From: Aquabacter sediminis
GTDB lineage: Bacteria; Pseudomonadota; Alphaproteobacteria; Rhizobiales; Xanthobacteraceae
DNA: 64,000 nt
Assembly: GCF_028863665.1 (NCBI RefSeq)
Contig: NZ_JARBFX010000011.1
Coordinates: 1-64,000 of the forward strand
Direction: 5' to 3'
Below the pieces are notes generated by a model that did not search any database, was not told the DNA's origin, and worked only from the letters and a program-made list of their open reading frames with translations. The position numbers and the translations under genes were made by a program. Positions 25,670 to 35,800 of this stretch are shown here, piece after piece; the first letter of the stretch is position 1; every line of letters starts with the position of its first letter.

Positions 25670-25816
25670 GGGAGTGGCGCGCGCCTTCGCGCTGACCTTT
25701 TACGACACGCCGCCATCCTGCCCCGCACCCCCTCCCCCGTCGCTGCCCCCGCCACCCCCGCGGGCACGCGTGCGGCGAAAATTCGGGCAGGCGCATCAAT
25801 TTTCGCCACTGATGAA

Positions 25817-25861
25817 GAAATAAGTTTCCGATATTGAACTTACGAAACTTTCGGCTAGTCT
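25817..25861 (+). promoter_or_regulatory. Candidate promoter and operator of the liv cluster
   Basis: An AT-rich island in GC-rich DNA about 170 bases upstream of livG. AAGTTTC (25822-25828) and GAAACTT (25844-25850) form a perfect inverted repeat with a 15-base spacer. CGAAACTTTCG (25843-25853) is itself a palindrome. A possible sigma-70 pair, TTGAAC (25834) and TAGTCT (25856) with 16 bases between, overlaps it. The obvious candidate binder is the XRE-cupin regulator encoded at 31019; that link is inference. Confidence 0.45.
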
Positions 25862-26031
25862 GATCCCCAGAACCCGCTCCGCCGCCATTGACGAGAGCGG
25901 GACACCTTCCATCCCGAGGCCCAGCCGCGCGGGGCGCACCGCCCTTGCCGAACGACCGGCCTCGCCACTTGCTGAAGCCGTGCCCGCAGCGCCCCCGGCG
26001 CCGATGGCGCGCGCCTTCGAGGGGGACGGCC

Positions 26032-26778
26032 GTGTACGTTCTGGAAGCACGCGGGCTCAGTCGGGACTTCGGCGGCTTCAAAGCCGTGGCGAACGTGGAT
26101 TTCGGCCTCGTGGAAGGCTCCATCCACGCCGTCATCGGCCCCAATGGCGCCGGCAAGACCACGCTGTTCAACCTGCTCACCAAATTCCTGCCCCCCACCG
26201 GCGGCACCATCCTGCACAAGGGCGAGGACGTCACCCGCCTCTCGCCGCCCGCCATGGCCCGGCGCGGGGTGGTGCGCTCGTTCCAGATCTCGGCGGTGTT
26301 TGCCGGCCTCACCGTGCGCGAGAATGTGGAACTGGCGCTTCTGAACGCCCATGGCCTCGCCTGGAGCCTCTTCGGCTCGCTTGCCCGCCGCCCGGCCCTC
26401 AAGCGCGCGGCGGAAGAGATGATCGAGCGCTTCGGCCTGTCCACCTATCTGGAAGCCCGCGCCGGCAACCTCCCCTATGGCCGCAAGCGCGCGCTCGAAC
26501 TTGCCACCACGCTCGCCCTCGATCCTGCCGTGCTGCTGCTGGACGAGCCCATGGCGGGCCTTGGCCATGAGGACATCGACAAGGTCTCCAGCCTGGTGCG
26601 CGAGGCGGGGCGCGGGCGCACCATTCTGCTCGTGGAGCACAATATGCGCGTGGTCTCCGACCTCGCCGACACCATCACCGTCATGGTGCGCGGCGAGAAA
26701 CTGGCAGAAGGCACCTATGACGAGGTCTCCGCCCGCCCCGACGTGATCGCCGCCTATACGGGAGGGGCTCATGTCTGA
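26032..26778 (+). CDS. livG: Branched-chain-type ABC importer ATPase LivG-like
   Basis: 248-residue ATP-binding subunit of a branched-chain amino acid/urea-type importer. Walker A is GPNGAGKTT, the signature region LPYGRKRALELATTLA, Walker B LLLDEPMAGL, and the switch His lies in LLVEHNMRVV, the LivG pattern. The GTG at 26032 is preferred because GAGGGGG precedes it and MYVLEARGLSRDFGGF is the family start; the frame is open further upstream but looks non-coding. First gene of the cluster, overlapping livF by 8 bases. The actual cargo may be any amide-like or amino-acid-like compound. Confidence 0.92.
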   Translation: MYVLEARGLSRDFGGFKAVANVDFGLVEGSIHAVIGPNGAGKTTLFNLLTKFLPPTGGTILHKGEDVTRLSPPAMARRGVVRSFQISAVFAGLTVRENVELALLNAHGLAWSLFGSLARRPALKRAAEEMIERFGLSTYLEARAGNLPYGRKRALELATTLALDPAVLLLDEPMAGLGHEDIDKVSSLVREAGRGRTILLVEHNMRVVSDLADTITVMVRGEKLAEGTYDEVSARPDVIAAYTGGAHV

Positions 26779-27472
26779 GGCCCTGCGCACCGCCGACCTG
26801 AAGGCCTGGTACGGCGAAAGCCAGGCGCTGCACGGCATGACGTTCTCCGTGCGCGAGGGCGAGGTGGTCACCCTCATCGGCCGCAACGGCGCCGGCAAGA
26901 CCACCACGCTGCGCGCCCTCATGGGCCTGATTGCCACCCGCACCGGCTCCATCCGCCTCGGCGCCGACGAGATCGTCGCCGCCCGCCCGCACCAGATCGC
27001 CCGCAAGGGCATGGCGCTGTGCCCGGAGGAGCGCGGCATCTTCGCCAGCCTGAACGTGGAGGAAAATCTCCTCCTGCCGCCGCAAGTGCGGCCTGGCGGC
27101 ATGAGCGTGCCAGACATATTGAAGCTGTTCCCGAACCTGAAGGAACGGCTGAAAAGCCAGGGCACCAAGCTCTCCGGCGGCGAGCAGCAGATGCTGGCGC
27201 TCGCCCGCATCCTGCGCACCGGCGCGCGCCTCCTGCTGCTGGACGAGCCCACCGAGGGCCTCGCACCGGTCATCATCGCGCAGATCGGCGACACCATCCG
27301 CACCTTGAAGGAGATGGGCTTCACCATCCTCCTGGTGGAGCAGAACGTCGCCTTCGCGGCGGGGCTGGCCGACCGGCATTATGTGGTGGAGCTGGGCCGC
27401 GTGGTGGACGAGATCCCCGCCGCCGCCTTCGCCGACCGCCTGCCCTCCCTGAAAACCTATCTCGGCGTGTGA
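26771..27472 (+). CDS. livF: Branched-chain-type ABC importer ATPase LivF-like
   Basis: 233-residue second ATPase of the importer. Walker A GRNGAGKTTT, signature LSGGEQQMLALARIL, Walker B LLLDEPTEGLAP, H-loop replaced by the usual LivF LLVEQNVAFA. Its start overlaps the livG end by 8 bases, and the fused permease gene begins 10 bases after its stop, so all three are one transcript. Forms the nucleotide-binding pair with LivG on the cytoplasmic side. Confidence 0.93.
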   Translation: MSEALRTADLKAWYGESQALHGMTFSVREGEVVTLIGRNGAGKTTTLRALMGLIATRTGSIRLGADEIVAARPHQIARKGMALCPEERGIFASLNVEENLLLPPQVRPGGMSVPDILKLFPNLKERLKSQGTKLSGGEQQMLALARILRTGARLLLLDEPTEGLAPVIIAQIGDTIRTLKEMGFTILLVEQNVAFAAGLADRHYVVELGRVVDEIPAAAFADRLPSLKTYLGV

Positions 27473-27482
27473 GCGGGGATCC

Positions 27483-29375
27483 ATGACCACACTCTTCGGC
27501 ATCCCCACCGCGGTCCTGTTTGGCCAGCTTCTGCTCGGGCTCATCAACGGCGCCTTCTACGCCATGCTGAGCCTGGGCCTTGCCGTCATCTTCGGCATGA
27601 TGAACATCGTCAACTTCGCCCATGGCGCCTTCTACATGCTGGGGGCGCTGGGGGCCTGGGTGCTGCTGACCTATTTCGGCCTGTCCTATTGGTGGGGGCT
27701 CCTCATCGCGCCCCTGGTGGTGGGCGCCCTCGGCATGGTGGTGGAGCGCACCCTTCTGCGCCCGCTCTACAAGCTCGACCATCTCTACGGCATGCTGCTC
27801 ACCTTCGGCCTGGCGCTGGTGCTGCAAGGCGTGCTGCGGGATGTGTTCGGCTCCTCCGGCCAGCCTTATGCCATCCCCGCTTTGCTGAAGGGCGGCACCA
27901 ATCTGGGCTTCATGTTCCTGCCCACCTACCGGGCCTGGGTCATCGTCGCCTCGCTGGTGGTGTGCCTGGCCACATGGTTCGTCATCGAGCACACCAAGCT
28001 CGGCTCCTACCTGCGGGCGGCCACCGAGAATCCCATGCTGGTGCAGGCGTTTGGCATCGACGTGCCGCGCATGGTCATGCTCACCTTCGGCGCGGGCGTG
28101 GGGCTGGCGGCGCTGGCCGGCGTGCTGGCGGCGCCCATCTATCAGGTGAGCCCGCTCATGGGGGCGGACATCATCATCGTGGTGTTCGCGGTGGTGGTGA
28201 TCGGCGGCATGGGCTCCATCATGGGCTCCATCGTCACCGGCTTCCTGGTGGGGCTGGTGGAGGGCCTCACCCGCACCTTCTATCCGCAGGGTTCGAGCAC
28301 GGTGGTGTTCGTGATGATGGCCATCATCCTGCTGGTGCGCCCGGCGGGCCTGTTCGGCTCCAAGCCGGAAGCGGCGGCCGGCGCCCATGAGGCGCTCGAT
28401 GCCCCGGCCGCCTCGCCCCGCACCGACATGGCGGCCTTCCTCGCCATGGCCGGCATCCTGGCGGTGGCCCCGGCGCTCATCTATCCGGGCTTCCTCATGA
28501 AGGGGATGATGTTCGCCCTCTTCGCCTGCGCCTTCAACCTCATCGCCGGCTATGGCCGCCTCGTCTCCTTCGGCCATGCCATGTTCCTGGGCTCGGCGGG
28601 CTATGTGTGCGGCCATGCGGCCAAAAGCCTTGGCCTCACCCCCGAACTGTCGATCCTCGCCGGCACCGGCGCGGCGGCGCTGCTGGGCCTCGTCTCCGGC
28701 TGGCTCGCCATCCGCCGCACCGGCATCTATTTCGCCATGGTCACTTTGGCCTTTGCCCAGATGGTCTATTTCGTCGCCCTCCAGGCGCCCTTCACCGGCG
28801 GCGAGGACGGCTTGCAGAACGTGCCGCGCGGCAGGCTGTTCGGCCTCATCGACCTCAATGACCACACCAACCTCTATGCCTTCGTGCTGGTGGTGTTCCT
28901 GGCCGGCTTCTTCCTCATCATGCGGCTTGCCCGCTCGCCCTTCGGGCAGGTGCTGAAGGCCATTCGCGAGCACGAGCCCCGCGCCCAGTCGCTGGGCTTT
29001 GCCACCGACCGCTACAAGCTCCTTGCCTTCACCCTCTCGGCGGCGCTCTCGGGGCTGGCCGGCTCCACCAAGGCCATCGTGGTGCAACTGGCATCGCTCA
29101 CGGACGTGCACTGGTCCATGTCGGGCGAGGTGCTGCTCATGACCTTCCTCGGCGGGGTGGGCACCCTGTTCGGGCCGGTGGTGGGCGCCTTCCTGGTGGT
29201 GGCCATGCAGAACTACCTGACCGAACTCGGCCAGTGGGTCACGGTGATCCACGGCCTCATCTTCATCCTGTGCGTGCTGGCCTTCCGGCGCGGCATCGTG
29301 GGCGAGTTCCTCGCCCGCCTGCCCCGCCGCGCCGCCCCTTCCGTCACGCCCAAGCCGGCGGCGGAGCACGCCTGA
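27483..29375 (+). CDS. Fused LivH-LivM permease of branched-chain-type ABC importer
   Basis: 630-residue inner-membrane protein joining both permease subunits in one chain. Residues 1 to about 295 are LivH-like (LLLGLINGAFYAMLSLGLAVIFGMMNIVNFAHGA; EAA-like loop VVIGGMGSIMGSIVTGFLVGLVEG). An Ala/Pro linker follows (about 296-315), and residues from about 320 are LivM-like (FALFACAFNLIAGYGRLVSFGHAMFLG; LLMTFLGGVGTLFGPVVGA). About 16-18 hydrophobic segments. LivH and LivM are normally separate genes, so this fusion replaces a heterodimer. Cargo not evident. Confidence 0.93.
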   Translation: MTTLFGIPTAVLFGQLLLGLINGAFYAMLSLGLAVIFGMMNIVNFAHGAFYMLGALGAWVLLTYFGLSYWWGLLIAPLVVGALGMVVERTLLRPLYKLDHLYGMLLTFGLALVLQGVLRDVFGSSGQPYAIPALLKGGTNLGFMFLPTYRAWVIVASLVVCLATWFVIEHTKLGSYLRAATENPMLVQAFGIDVPRMVMLTFGAGVGLAALAGVLAAPIYQVSPLMGADIIIVVFAVVVIGGMGSIMGSIVTGFLVGLVEGLTRTFYPQGSSTVVFVMMAIILLVRPAGLFGSKPEAAAGAHEALDAPAASPRTDMAAFLAMAGILAVAPALIYPGFLMKGMMFALFACAFNLIAGYGRLVSFGHAMFLGSAGYVCGHAAKSLGLTPELSILAGTGAAALLGLVSGWLAIRRTGIYFAMVTLAFAQMVYFVALQAPFTGGEDGLQNVPRGRLFGLIDLNDHTNLYAFVLVVFLAGFFLIMRLARSPFGQVLKAIREHEPRAQSLGFATDRYKLLAFTLSAALSGLAGSTKAIVVQLASLTDVHWSMSGEVLLMTFLGGVGTLFGPVVGAFLVVAMQNYLTELGQWVTVIHGLIFILCVLAFRRGIVGEFLARLPRRAAPSVTPKPAAEHA

Positions 29376-29452
29376 TGTTTCGCAAAGGAAACAGGGGCAC
29401 CGGGCATCGCCCGGCAAGCCCGATCCAGAACCAGCAGAAGGGAACCACCAAT

Positions 29453-30685
29453 ATGTCCGCCCGAACCTCGACCCTGAAGGGCGCGCTTTTCGCGCTCGGA
29501 CTGTCCACCGCCCTCGCCGCCGCCACCGCGCCCGCCTCCGCCCAGGTGAGCGACGACGTGGTGAAGATCGGCGTCCTCACCGACCTGTCCGGCCAGTGGT
29601 CGGACATGAACGGCCCCGGCTCCGTCACCGCGGCGGAAATGGCCATCGCCGATTTCGGCGGCACCGTGCTCGGCAAGCCCATCAAGCTCATCAGCGCCGA
29701 CCACCAGCACAAGACGGACGTGGGCGTCTCCATCGCCCGGCGCTGGATCGAGAACGAGCAGGTGGACGCCATCTCGGACGTGACCAATTCCGCCATCGCG
29801 CTGGCGGTCCAGCAGCTCACCCGCGACACCAACCGCGTGGCGCTGTTCTCCTCCCCCGGCACCACGGACCTCACCGGCAAGCAGTGCTCGCCCACCGGCT
29901 TCCAGTGGGTCTATGACAATTATTCCAACGCGGTCGCGCCCGTGAAGGGCCTCATCAAGCAGGGCAAGAAGAGCTGGTACTTCGTGACCGCCGACTTCGC
30001 CTTCGGCCATTCGCTGGAAAAGATCGGCATGGCCGAGGTGAAGGAGCTGGGCGGCACGGTGGTGGGGTCCATCCGCAATCCCTTCAATTCCGCCGACATG
30101 TCGCCCTATCTGCTGCCCGCCCAGGCCTCGGGCGCGCAGGTGATCTTCCTCGCCAATGCCGGCAAGGACCTGACCACCGCCATCAAGCAGGCCCATGAAT
30201 TCGGCATCGTGCAGGGCGGCCAGACGCTGGCGGCGCCCATCATGTTCATCACGGACGTGCATTCGCTGGGGCTTGAGATTGCCCAGGGCACCTCGTTCGT
30301 GGAGGGCTATTACTGGAACTATAATGACGAGACCCGCGCCTTCGCCAAGCGCTTCTATGACAAGCGCGGCGCCATGCCCACCGCCCTCCAGGCCGGCGTC
30401 TATTCCTCCATCTCCCATTATCTGAAGGCGATCCAGGCCGCCGGCACGGACGAGGCCAAGGCGGTGGCCGCCAAGATGCGCGAACTGCCGGTGAACGACT
30501 TCTTCGCCAAGAACGGCGTGGTGCGGGCCGATGGCCGCATGGTCCACGACATGTATCTGGTGAAGGTCAAGAAGCCCTCCGAATCCAAGGCTCCCTGGGA
30601 CTATTACGATGTCCTGGAGACCATTCCCGGCGACCAGGCCTTCCTGCCCCTCGCGCAGAGCGAGTGCCCGCTGGTAAAGAAGTGA
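29453..30685 (+). CDS. ABC importer substrate-binding protein (LivK type)
   Basis: 410-residue periplasmic binding protein of the type I fold (Peripla_BP_6). Signal peptide MSARTSTLKGALFALGLSTALAAATAPASAQ, then VVKIGVLTDLSGQWSDMNGPGSVTAAEMAIADFGG, the typical first lobe with a ligand-contact loop. Two lobes of normal length follow, ending SECPLVKK. The ATG at 29453 follows a GAAGGGA site. As the cargo receptor of the importer encoded just upstream, it sets substrate choice. This group includes receptors for amides, urea and aromatic or hydroxylated acids, so the ligand cannot be read from sequence alone. Confidence 0.92.
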   Translation: MSARTSTLKGALFALGLSTALAAATAPASAQVSDDVVKIGVLTDLSGQWSDMNGPGSVTAAEMAIADFGGTVLGKPIKLISADHQHKTDVGVSIARRWIENEQVDAISDVTNSAIALAVQQLTRDTNRVALFSSPGTTDLTGKQCSPTGFQWVYDNYSNAVAPVKGLIKQGKKSWYFVTADFAFGHSLEKIGMAEVKELGGTVVGSIRNPFNSADMSPYLLPAQASGAQVIFLANAGKDLTTAIKQAHEFGIVQGGQTLAAPIMFITDVHSLGLEIAQGTSFVEGYYWNYNDETRAFAKRFYDKRGAMPTALQAGVYSSISHYLKAIQAAGTDEAKAVAAKMRELPVNDFFAKNGVVRADGRMVHDMYLVKVKKPSESKAPWDYYDVLETIPGDQAFLPLAQSECPLVKK

Positions 30686-31018
30686 CCTGACGTTGCGGCG
30701 GGCGGGGCTTTCGCCCTCAGCTGGACCGTCGACCTTAGTTCGCTTGGCCCCTCTTCAACGAACCACCGTCATGGCCGGGCTTGTCCCGGCCATCCACGGG
30801 GCTCCGCAAGAACAGGCTCAGCGGACAGCCGTGGATGCCCGGGACAAGCCCGGGCATGACGGAGAAGAGGTAGCGCCTTGTTTCAGGATCGATCGGCTCC
30901 GCCCTTCTGCGGTCTTACGCAATGGCACCGGGCCGGTTTAATGGCAGGATAGGACCCGGCCCGGGAGACATCGGGTCGGCGCGCGGCGGGACCGTCCCGC
31001 GCCATCCCAGGGAGTGAC
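30686..31018. other. Spacer between binding protein and XRE regulator
   Basis: A 333-base gap. Its central part is REP-like copy C (30766-30862). The remainder upstream of the regulator start is GC-rich without a clear -35/-10 pair. The repeat probably separates the transporter transcript from the regulator and enzyme genes. Confidence 0.5.
30766..30862. repeat. REP-like palindromic element, copy C
   Basis: Starts CCGTCATGGCCGGGCTTGTC and ends in the near-inverted ...GGACAAGCCCGGGCATGACGG arm, about 97 bases in total. Same family as copies A, B1 and B2. Confidence 0.87.
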
Positions 31019-31798
31019 GTGGTGAAGGACACGGTTTCCAATGCCAGACGCGCGGCGGCCGAGGCGGCGCCCGCCCGCACCCGGCGCAAGGCCGCGCCCA
31101 CGAACGGGGTCGCGCCCGATGCGCCCGTCGCCCCTGGCGCGCCGCAAATCGTCTCGGACAGTGCCGAGGCGCGCCCCGTCATCCCCGCCCGCTTCGCCGC
31201 CGCCCCGCGCCCTGCGCGGGAGGACCGGGTGGATCTGGGCCTGAAGCTCAAGCGCATGCGCAATGAGCGCGGCTGGACCCTGGACGATGTGAGCCAGCGC
31301 ACCGGGGTCGCCCGCTCCACGCTCTCAAAGATCGAGAACGGGCAGATGTCGCCCACCTATGACGTGCTCCAGAAGATCACGCACGGCATGGCCCTCGACA
31401 TCGTGGAACTGTTCGACGTGCGCAGCCAGGCCGCCCCCTTCGGGCGCCGCTCGCTCACCCGCAAGAACGAGGGGAAGCACCACCCCACCAGCACCTATGT
31501 CTATGAGGTGCTGGCCACCGATCTCTCGCAGAAGCGCATCCTGCCCTTCAAGGCCAAGATCCGCGCCCGAAGCCTGGATGATTTCGACGGCTGGGTGCGG
31601 CACGAGGGGGAGGAGTTCCTCTGCGTGCTCTCCGGCCGCGTGCAGGTTTTCACCGAATTCTACGCCCCCGCCATTCTGGAGCCGGGGGACAGCACCTATT
31701 TCGACAGCAATATGGGCCATGCCCTGGTCTCGCTGTCGCAAGAGGACGCCGAAGTGCTCTGGATCTGCACCGGCGCCGTCAAGCTGGGGGCGGACTAG
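31019..31798 (+). CDS. XRE-family regulator with C-terminal cupin
   Basis: 259-residue DNA-binding protein. An Ala/Pro/Arg-rich N-terminal extension (about 1-70) is followed by an XRE helix-turn-helix (LKRMRNERGWTLDDVSQRTG, then STLSKIENGQMSPTYDVLQK). A cupin domain follows at about 150-255 (HEGEEFLCVLSGRVQVFTE; LEPGDSTYFDSNMGHAL), expected to bind a small effector. Regulators of this build usually sense the catabolic substrate of neighbouring genes. The GTG start at 31019 follows AGGGAG. It lies between the importer and the cyclodeaminase-family and molybdenum genes, so it probably controls the cluster. Confidence 0.9.
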   Translation: MVKDTVSNARRAAAEAAPARTRRKAAPTNGVAPDAPVAPGAPQIVSDSAEARPVIPARFAAAPRPAREDRVDLGLKLKRMRNERGWTLDDVSQRTGVARSTLSKIENGQMSPTYDVLQKITHGMALDIVELFDVRSQAAPFGRRSLTRKNEGKHHPTSTYVYEVLATDLSQKRILPFKAKIRARSLDDFDGWVRHEGEEFLCVLSGRVQVFTEFYAPAILEPGDSTYFDSNMGHALVSLSQEDAEVLWICTGAVKLGAD

Positions 31799-31834
31799 CC
31801 GCCCTTATTGGTCCGTGTTCTGGAGTTGTTATCC

Positions 31835-32800
31835 ATGCCGCGCATGTTTGGCGCAGAAGAAGTCGAAGCCGCCCTCACCTATCCGCGCCTGGTGGAGGCG
31901 CTGCGCGCCGCCTTCCGGGAGGAGGGCGAGCCGATGCCCGTGCGCCAGTCCTATCCCGTGGGCACGGAGGCCGCCCCCGGCCATCTCCTGCTCATGCCCG
32001 CCTGGAAGCGCGGCAGCGCCATCGGCACCAAGCTCGTTACCGTCTTTCCCGGCAATGCGGCGCGCGGGCTCGGCTCGGTGGCCTCGCTCTATGTGCTGAT
32101 GGACGGGGAGACCGGCCAGCCCCGAGCCATCATCGAGGGCGACGCGCTGACCAACCGCCGCACGGCGGCGGCCTCCGCGCTCGCCTCCTCCTATCTTTCG
32201 CGCCCCGACAGCCGGACACTCGCCATCATCGGCACCGGCCATGTGGCTGCCCATCTCATGGAAGCGCACTGCGCCATCCGGCCCATCGATCGCATCCTGG
32301 TGTTCGGCCGCAACCGCGAGCGCGCCGCCGCTCTGGTGGAGCGGGCGCGCACGCATCTGAAGGTTCAGGCGGAGGTGATGTCCGAACTCGACGCCATGGT
32401 CGGCATGGCGGATATCGTCGCCTGCGGCACCACCTCGGTGGAGCCCTTGGTGCGCGGCGCCCTGGTGCGCCCCGGCACCCATGTGGACCTGGTGGGCGCC
32501 TTCACCCCCAAGATGCGCGAGAGCGACGATGCCCTCATCGCCCACGCCGACATCTATGTGGACACCCGCGCCGGCGCCCTCGCCGAGGCGGGCGACCTGC
32601 TCCAGCCCATCGCCGCCGGCGCCTGGAGCGCGGATCGCCTGAAGGGCGACCTGCACGATTTGACCGCCGGCCGTGTGCCGGGACGCACCGATACCGCCGC
32701 CATCACCGTCTTCAAGTCGGTGGGCGCGGCGCTGGAGGATCTGGTGGCCGCCCAGCTGCTCGTGGACACGGGCACCCCGCCCTTGCGCGCCGCCTCGTGA
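31835..32800 (+). CDS. Ornithine cyclodeaminase/mu-crystallin family protein
   Basis: 321-residue NAD(P)-dependent enzyme of the ornithine cyclodeaminase/mu-crystallin/alanine dehydrogenase superfamily. Visible are the substrate region GTKLVTVFPGNAARGLGSV, the ALTNRRTAAASALASSYL stretch, and the Rossmann motif LAIIGTGHVAAHLMEA with FGRNRERAAALVERA. These enzymes act as cyclodeaminases, cyclic imino acid (ketimine) reductases or amino acid dehydrogenases; motifs alone do not separate them. ATG at 31835 matches the family start (MPRMFGAEEVEAAL). It lies 36 bases after the regulator and 44 before the molybdenum enzyme, suggesting a shared transcript and pathway. Confidence 0.88.
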   Translation: MPRMFGAEEVEAALTYPRLVEALRAAFREEGEPMPVRQSYPVGTEAAPGHLLLMPAWKRGSAIGTKLVTVFPGNAARGLGSVASLYVLMDGETGQPRAIIEGDALTNRRTAAASALASSYLSRPDSRTLAIIGTGHVAAHLMEAHCAIRPIDRILVFGRNRERAAALVERARTHLKVQAEVMSELDAMVGMADIVACGTTSVEPLVRGALVRPGTHVDLVGAFTPKMRESDDALIAHADIYVDTRAGALAEAGDLLQPIAAGAWSADRLKGDLHDLTAGRVPGRTDTAAITVFKSVGAALEDLVAAQLLVDTGTPPLRAAS

Positions 32801-32844
32801 GAGGCTGAGGGCGCGGGCGGAGGAAACAAGAAGAGGAGACCGGA

Positions 32845-35800
32845 ATGCGGATCGAGGACAAGCCGGGCTTCTGCACGCTCTGCCGCTCGCGCTGCGGCAC
32901 CACCGTCACGGTTGCCGGGGGGCGGCTCGTTTCCGTGCGGCCGAACCCGGCGCATCCCACCGGCAAGGCCATGTGCCCCAAGGGGCGCGCGGCCCCGGAA
33001 ATCGCCCATTCCGCCCGCCGCCTCACCACCCCCTTGCGCCGCACCACGCCGCGCGGGGCGGCCCACCCCGCCTTCAAGCCCATTTCCTGGGATGAGGCGC
33101 TGGACGAGATCGCGGAAAAGCTCAACGCCATCCGCGCCGAGAGCGGGCCGGAGGCGGTGGCCTTCGCGGTGACTTCGGGCTCGTCCTCCTCCATGTCGGA
33201 TGCCCTCGACTGGGTGCAGCGGCTCATCCGCAGCTTCGGCAGCCCCAACACCATCTTCGCCACCGAGGTGTGCAACTGGCACAAGGACCATGCCCACGCC
33301 TTCACCTTCGGCTGCGGCATTCCCACCGCCGACTATTTGAATTCAGACCTCATCCTCCTGTGGGGCCACAACCCCGCCAATGTCTGGCTGGCCCAGGCGG
33401 AAGCGGTGGGCACCGCGCGGGCGCGCGGCGCCAAGGTGGTGGTGATCGACCCCCGCCAGACGGGCATGGCCCGCGACGCGGACCTCTGGCTGCGGGTGCG
33501 GCCCGGCACCGACGCGGCCCTGGCGCTGGGCGTGGCGCGGGCGCTGATCGCGCGGGGCGGCTATGACCGGGACTTCGTGGAGGGCTGGACCAACGGCCCC
33601 CTCCTGGTGCGCACGGACACCGGCCGCTTCCTGCGCGGCGCCGAGGTGGGGCTTGAGGATGACGCGGCCTATGTGATGTGGGACGAGGCCGCCGGCCGGC
33701 CCGTCTCCAGCGAGGACCGCAGCGGACGGCCGCGCCTTTCCGGCGGCCTCACCCTCAACACCGCCTTCGGCCCCATCGCCTGCCGCACCGCCTTCGACTT
33801 CTATGAGGAGGCGCTCGCCCCCTATGATCCGGCCACCGTGGAAGCCATCACCGGCGTCCCGGCGGGGGATGTGGAGGCGTTCGCAGACCTGATCGCGGCG
33901 GCGGGTTCGGTCGCCTACCACGCCTGGACCGGCCTCGGCCAGCACACCAACGCCACCCAGACCGAGCGGGCGGTGGCGAGCCTCTATGCCCTCACCGGCT
34001 CCTTCGACATTCCCGGCGGCAATGTGCGCCGCGCCGCGCATCCGGTGCCCGCGCTCCATTCCATGGCCATGATCGAGCCTGCCACCCGTGCCAAGGCGCT
34101 GGGGCTCTCCGACCGCCCGCTCGGGCCCCCGGTGGATGGCTGGATCACGTCCACCGATTTTTACGACGCGGTGCTGGAGGGCAAGCCCTATCCCATCCGC
34201 GCCTTGATGACCTTCGGCTCCAACTTGCTGGTCTCCCATCCCGAGCCGGAGCGGGGCGCACGGGCCCTGGATGCGCTGGAGTTCCAGGTCCATTGCGACC
34301 TGTTCCTGAACCCGACGGCCGAACATGCGGACATCGTGCTGCCGGTGACCAGTTCCTACGAGCACGAGGCGCTGCGGGTGGGCTTCGAGATCACCCATGC
34401 GGCCCAGGAACTGGTGCAGTTGCGTCCGCAAATGATTCCCCGCCAGGGCGACACCCGCTCGGACCAGGAGATCGTCTTCGCCCTCGCCCCGCGTCTCGGG
34501 CTGGGGGAGGCGTTCTTTGGCGGCGATGTGGATGCCGGCTGGAACCACATGCTGGCCCCGCTGGGCCTTGATGTGGCGCAGTTGCGCCAGCATCCCGAAG
34601 GCATCAGCCTGCCCCTCAAGGAGACCTATCGCAAGTATCGCGACACCGGCTTTGCCACCCAGACCCGGCGGGTGGAGCTCTACAGCGAACTCTTCCTGCG
34701 CCATGGCTACGATCCTCTGCCGCGCTTCGTGCCGCCCGCGCGCACGCCGGATGGGGATTTCCCCCTCGTCCTGTTCTCCGCCAATAACGGCTATTTCTGC
34801 CACAGCCAGCAGCGCGGCATCACCGCGCTCCGCAAGAAGCGGGGCGAGCCACTGGCGGAGATCCATCCCGACACCGCCGCCGCCCGCGGCATCGCGGAGG
34901 GCGATGCCATGCGCGTGCGCACGCCGCGCGGCGCCATCTCGGTGAAAGCCAAGCTCAACGCGACGCTCGCCCCCGATACGGTGGCCTGCGACTATGGCTG
35001 GTGGCAAGGCGCGCCCGATCTCGGCCTGCCGGCCTTCGCCATCTCAGCCGGCGCGCCGGGGGCTGCGAGCTATAATGCGGTCATTCCCGAAGCCGACCGC
35101 GACCCGGTGAGCGGCTCGCTGCCCTTGCGCTCCTATGTGTGCGAGGTGGAGCTGGACGCCGCCGTCCTAGCCCGCCGCTGGCCGGGCTGGCGCACCTTCC
35201 GTGTGGCCGCGCGCCGGGACGAGCCGGGGGAGGTGGCCGCCCTCACCCTCGTGCCGGAAGACGGCGGGCTGCTCCCCCCCTTCCGGCCGGGCCAGTTCGT
35301 GACCGTGCGGGTGGATGGCCTCACCCGCTCCTATTCGCTCACCGGCCCCGTCGAGGCCGCGCCCACCGCCTATTCCATCGCCGTGCGGCGGTTGCCGGGC
35401 GGGGTGGTGTCGGAGGCGATTTTCGCGGGGTTGAAGGAGGGCGCGCGCCTCGACCTCCAGGCCCCGGCGGGCAACTTCGTCATGCCGCTGGAGAATGAAT
35501 TCCCGGTGGTGCTGATCGCCGGCGGCATCGGCATCACGCCCTTCCTGTCCTATCTGGAGAGCCTGGAGGGCAAGCCAGGCGAGCCGCAGATTGATCTCCA
35601 TTATGGCTGCCGCAGCGCCGCCGAGCAGCCGTTTGCCGCACGGCTTGCCGCGCTCGCCCAGCGCCTGCCCAACCTGAAGGTCACCACCTATCTCACCCGC
35701 CCCGAAGCGGGGGCGCGCTGCGACGTGGAAGGCCGCTTCTGCGCGGCGGACCTGCCGCAGGCGCTCATCGACGCCCGCGCCCGCTTCTATCTGTGCGGCT

